Shown: piece by piece, positions 29,770 through 31,121 of the stretch
How positions within the stretch are numbered: position 1 is the stretch's first letter
Layout: each line of letters starts with the position of its first letter
Virus record (IMG/VR): IMGVR_UViG_3300009593_003454
Coordinates: 1-31,121 of that record
DNA length: 31,121 nucleotides
Strand: one strand, 5' to 3'
Source: a virus
Notes under the pieces: model-generated
Told to the model about the DNA's origin: nothing
Database searches by the model: none
The model's input: only the letters and a program-made list of their open reading frames with translations
Program-made: the position numbers and the translations under genes

Positions 29770-29852
29770 AATTTCTCCTCGTGTGTGTGTTATTGTGTGT
29801 GTTAAGTTAATGGGTTGATTCTGTTCCAAGGCCAACCCAAACCCGTCAGCAA

Positions 29853-29900
29853 TTAAGCGGCAAGAGCCACTTGTGCTGGAGTATAATCAGCATTATTTGC
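29853..29900 (-). other. tmRNA tag peptide frame
   Basis: Reads ANNADYTPAQVALAA then TAA. The GCA resume codon follows AATC, as in known tmRNAs, and the ALAA end is a protease degron (ClpXP type). It lies inside the tmRNA coding piece. Confidence 0.9.
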
Positions 29901-29991
29901 GATTAAGTTTAAATGACATTTTACATCTGTCAAGATGGTCTCCTCTGCATAATCACATCCAATCGAATTCCTAAAACACCCCCAACACGGG

Positions 29992-30081
29992 TCACAATAA
30001 TATTGCTTCAAGTAAAAAATAACCACCAATCACGCAAGTTAAAAGGAGAACCCACATGATCATATTTTGTGTATCGTTCAT
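29992..30081 (-). CDS. 29-aa membrane peptide between the tmRNA pieces
   Basis: ATG 30081 with AGGAG four bases upstream, partly overlapping the tmRNA CCA end. The product has a short polar start (MNDTQNMI) and one membrane segment (MWVLLLTCVIGGYFLLEAIL). It lies wholly in the segment normally cut out of permuted tmRNA transcripts. It may be a real micropeptide or a chance ORF; the good ribosome binding site and clean hydrophobic helix favour the first. Confidence 0.45.
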   Translation of the reverse strand: MNDTQNMIMWVLLLTCVIGGYFLLEAILL

Positions 30082-30153
30082 GTGACTCCTGGTGGAGGTG
30101 GGCGGAATCGAACCGCCGTCTTAAATGCTACTCTACAGTATCATCAACTAAAA

Positions 30154-30525
30154 CTATTTAGATAAATCTTGTGTAACATCCTTTATTTTGTTAATTTGTT
30201 TTGTAATTATTTCTTCACGATTTGGCCAATATATGTAGTCTTTTTCTGGGTTTTTCATTAAATTATACAAGACAGGTAGAACTAATTTTTCTACTTCCTG
30301 CATGTCTTTCACATATTTTTCTTCAAGATAATCTTTTTTATAACCAATTTCTTTTATAGCAGAATCTATTTTCTTTTCTAAATTTGAAAAGTCTTGTGAT
30401 TCCGCTTGTTTTGTTACTTGTTCAATTTTTTGATCTAAGTCTGTGGTTTTTGATTTATATTCTTCATCATCTACTGCCGAAAAACCAAAATCAAAATTAG
30501 CATATTCTTCAGGTATTTGTGCCAT
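30154..30525 (-). CDS. 123-aa coiled-coil hypothetical protein
   Basis: About 123 aa from ATG 30525 (MAQIPEEYANFDFGFSAVDD); a longer frame starts 36 bases upstream. The middle is a long charged helix (KTTDLDQKIEQVTKQAESQD, KKIDSAIKEIGYKKDYLEEK), probably coiled coil, and the end is polar. It overlaps the resolvase gene by 17 bases and precedes the tmRNA. No family recognised. Confidence 0.6.
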   Translation of the reverse strand: MAQIPEEYANFDFGFSAVDDEEYKSKTTDLDQKIEQVTKQAESQDFSNLEKKIDSAIKEIGYKKDYLEEKYVKDMQEVEKLVLPVLYNLMKNPEKDYIYWPNREEIITKQINKIKDVTQDLSK

Positions 30526-31087
30526 GTTCGTATCCGTATTTGCAAACCCAATAAGAGTCAACTATGTCTGAAACAGGATTTTTGTCGTGTTTGGTTTGAA
30601 ATTCTTCTGAGAGATTTCGTCTTGTATCAGACATGAAAGAATCGTGCATTAATTCTTTGTTTGCGTTTCCCTTACCAGATGCGTATTTTTTGATTACTGT
30701 TGGAGGTACCATCTGATAACGTATCCCCCAATCTGTTAAAAAGTATTTTAATATTGCCATATTCTCACCAATGGTAAAAACTCTTCCAGTGGCGGCGTAG
30801 GCGTAATCTTCTATAAAAACTGTTTTAGGTCTATTGTTAAATTTTACAATGCTATTTACTGTCCAATCTGCTAACTGACAATATCTTTGCATCTCTGTAT
30901 TATATTTAGGATATTTTGAAACTCGTATATTAGGAGCAGAATGCCATTTTTCTAATTGTTTATCTGTTTGTACTATACAATAATGCTTAACATTTTCGTA
31001 TTTCCATTCACCTAAACATTCTGTTATTGCTGGACTTGTTAATGAATAATCTATTCCTACATGTAATTCAGGTGTCCCAGTTGTCAT
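30509..31087 (-). CDS. RuvC-like Holliday junction resolvase
   Basis: 192 aa. The acidic residues of the RNase H-like fold are in place: Asp13 (VGIDYSLTSPA), Glu93 (VFIEDYAYAA), and Asp174/Asp177 (PVSDIVDSYW). The region VPPTVIKKYASGKGNANKE matches RuvC-type enzymes of T4-like marine phages (P-x(2)-VK-x(4)-G-x-[GA]-x-K). It would resolve branched DNA before packaging. GAGGACG precedes ATG 31087, which overlaps the previous gene by 20 bases. Confidence 0.8.
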   Translation of the reverse strand: MTTGTPELHVGIDYSLTSPAITECLGEWKYENVKHYCIVQTDKQLEKWHSAPNIRVSKYPKYNTEMQRYCQLADWTVNSIVKFNNRPKTVFIEDYAYAATGRVFTIGENMAILKYFLTDWGIRYQMVPPTVIKKYASGKGNANKELMHDSFMSDTRRNLSEEFQTKHDKNPVSDIVDSYWVCKYGYEHGTNT

Positions 31088-31121
31088 CGTCCTCTTCAGA
31101 CAGTTCTATAATCTCACCGCA
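31068..31121 (-). CDS. C-terminal end of an unknown gene (partial)
   Basis: Only the last 17 codons are visible: GEIIELSEEDDDNWDT then TGA. An acidic C-terminal tail of this kind occurs in phage DNA-binding and replication proteins, but too little is present to name it. It overlaps the resolvase gene start. Confidence 0.5.
   Translation of the reverse strand, partial: CGEIIELSEEDDDNWDT

Larger units (their letters stand above)
29830..30150 (-). ncRNA. ssrA: Circularly permuted two-piece tmRNA
   Basis: The acceptor piece comes first in transcription: T arm GGCGG-TTCGATT-CCGCC, acceptor strand CACCTCC, then A-CCA ending at 30090. The coding piece starts at 29983 with GGGGGTG, which pairs with CACCTCC over 7 bp and gives the G3-U70 pair needed for alanylation. 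GGAATTCGATTGGAT after it matches the conserved tmRNA 5' region. A tag frame ending AQVALAA-stop follows (29853-29900). This order defines permuted tmRNA as in alphaproteobacteria. The 5' end of the acceptor piece and the 3' end of the coding piece are estimates. tmRNA rescues stalled ribosomes and tags their products. Confidence 0.9.

Noticed and set aside
29542-29835. Longer 97-aa start for the 75-aa gene
   Set aside because: The extra 22 codons run into the tmRNA end and have no ribosome binding site, whereas ATG 29769 has GAGGAG.
1-31121. The window as bacterial chromosome
   Set aside because: Many metabolic genes look bacterial, but RuvC-like phage resolvase, PhoH, T4-type late promoters, gp67-like protein, capsid-targeting signals and gapless one-strand packing point to a T4-like phage.
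1-31121. CRISPR arrays, insertion sequences, integrase or attachment sites
   Set aside because: I saw no regularly spaced repeats, transposase or integrase motifs, or direct repeats flanking the tRNA.

Overview
The window looks like part of a large T4-type (myovirus) phage genome from an AT-rich marine phage, probably infecting an alphaproteobacterium. Every supported gene lies on the minus strand, with 1-4 nt stop/start overlaps (ATGA, TAATG) and strong AGGAG-type ribosome binding sites. Phage markers are a RuvC-type resolvase, PhoH, a T4 gp67-like prohead core protein, holin-like membrane proteins, T4-type late promoters (TATAAATA/CATAAATA) and a tandem run of proteins with an N-terminal MKTFxxFLxE-type capsid-targeting signal. 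Pointers to the host are a circularly permuted two-piece tmRNA and an Usg-like protein, both typical of alphaproteobacteria. A SAR11-like host is possible but not proven.

Layout in transcription order (high to low coordinates). (1) 31121-29542: RuvC-like resolvase, a small coiled protein, the permuted tmRNA with a tiny membrane-peptide ORF between its two pieces, and a conserved small protein. (2) 29530-26800: iscU-iscA-iscA Fe-S assembly genes, a 2OG-Fe(II) oxygenase, phoH and a 35-aa Cys-rich metallothionein-like protein. (3) 26794-24388: small acidic, membrane and unknown proteins, plus ribosomal protein bS21. (4) 24375-20825: membrane-anchored cytochrome c, amino-acid-type solute-binding protein, Pycsar-effector-like membrane protein, a peroxiredoxin whose peroxidatic Cys codon is TGA (candidate selenoprotein), and a Gpt-like phosphoribosyltransferase. 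(5) 20755-15790: BMP-type and NMT1/THI5-type solute-binding proteins, a matching ABC ATPase and permease, and an arylsulfotransferase-like propeller. (6) 15779-9322: PRPP synthetase, GT9-like and SGNH-like enzymes, OMP decarboxylase, a compact ATP-type PEP carboxykinase, HAD phosphatase, orotate phosphoribosyltransferase-like protein, an AsnRS/AsnA-like class II core, and an unusual type II tRNA with a GUU anticodon. (7) 9285-6379: unknown protein, GMP reductase, half-size Na/Pi cotransporter, PD-(D/E)XK-type nuclease. (8) 6318-1: prohead-core-like protein, then seven proteins with capsid-targeting-like N-termini, including a HExxH protease and a CCA-adding enzyme fused to a 2H phosphoesterase, then Usg-like, exported and holin-like proteins.

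How they may work together (inference): PRPP synthetase, OPRT-like, OMPDC, Gpt-like and GMP reductase form a nucleotide supply set fed by PRPP; PEPCK could push carbon toward ribose-5-phosphate. The transport genes, Na/Pi transporter and cytochrome would remodel the host envelope. bS21, tmRNA, the tRNA and the class II core act on translation. The capsid-targeted cluster would be packaged and injected, and its CCA/2H enzyme could repair damaged tRNA ends or counter nucleotide-signal defences.

The two most striking points are the in-frame TGA placed exactly at the peroxiredoxin active site and the intact permuted tmRNA with tag ANNADYTPAQVALAA and a G3-U70 alanine identity pair.
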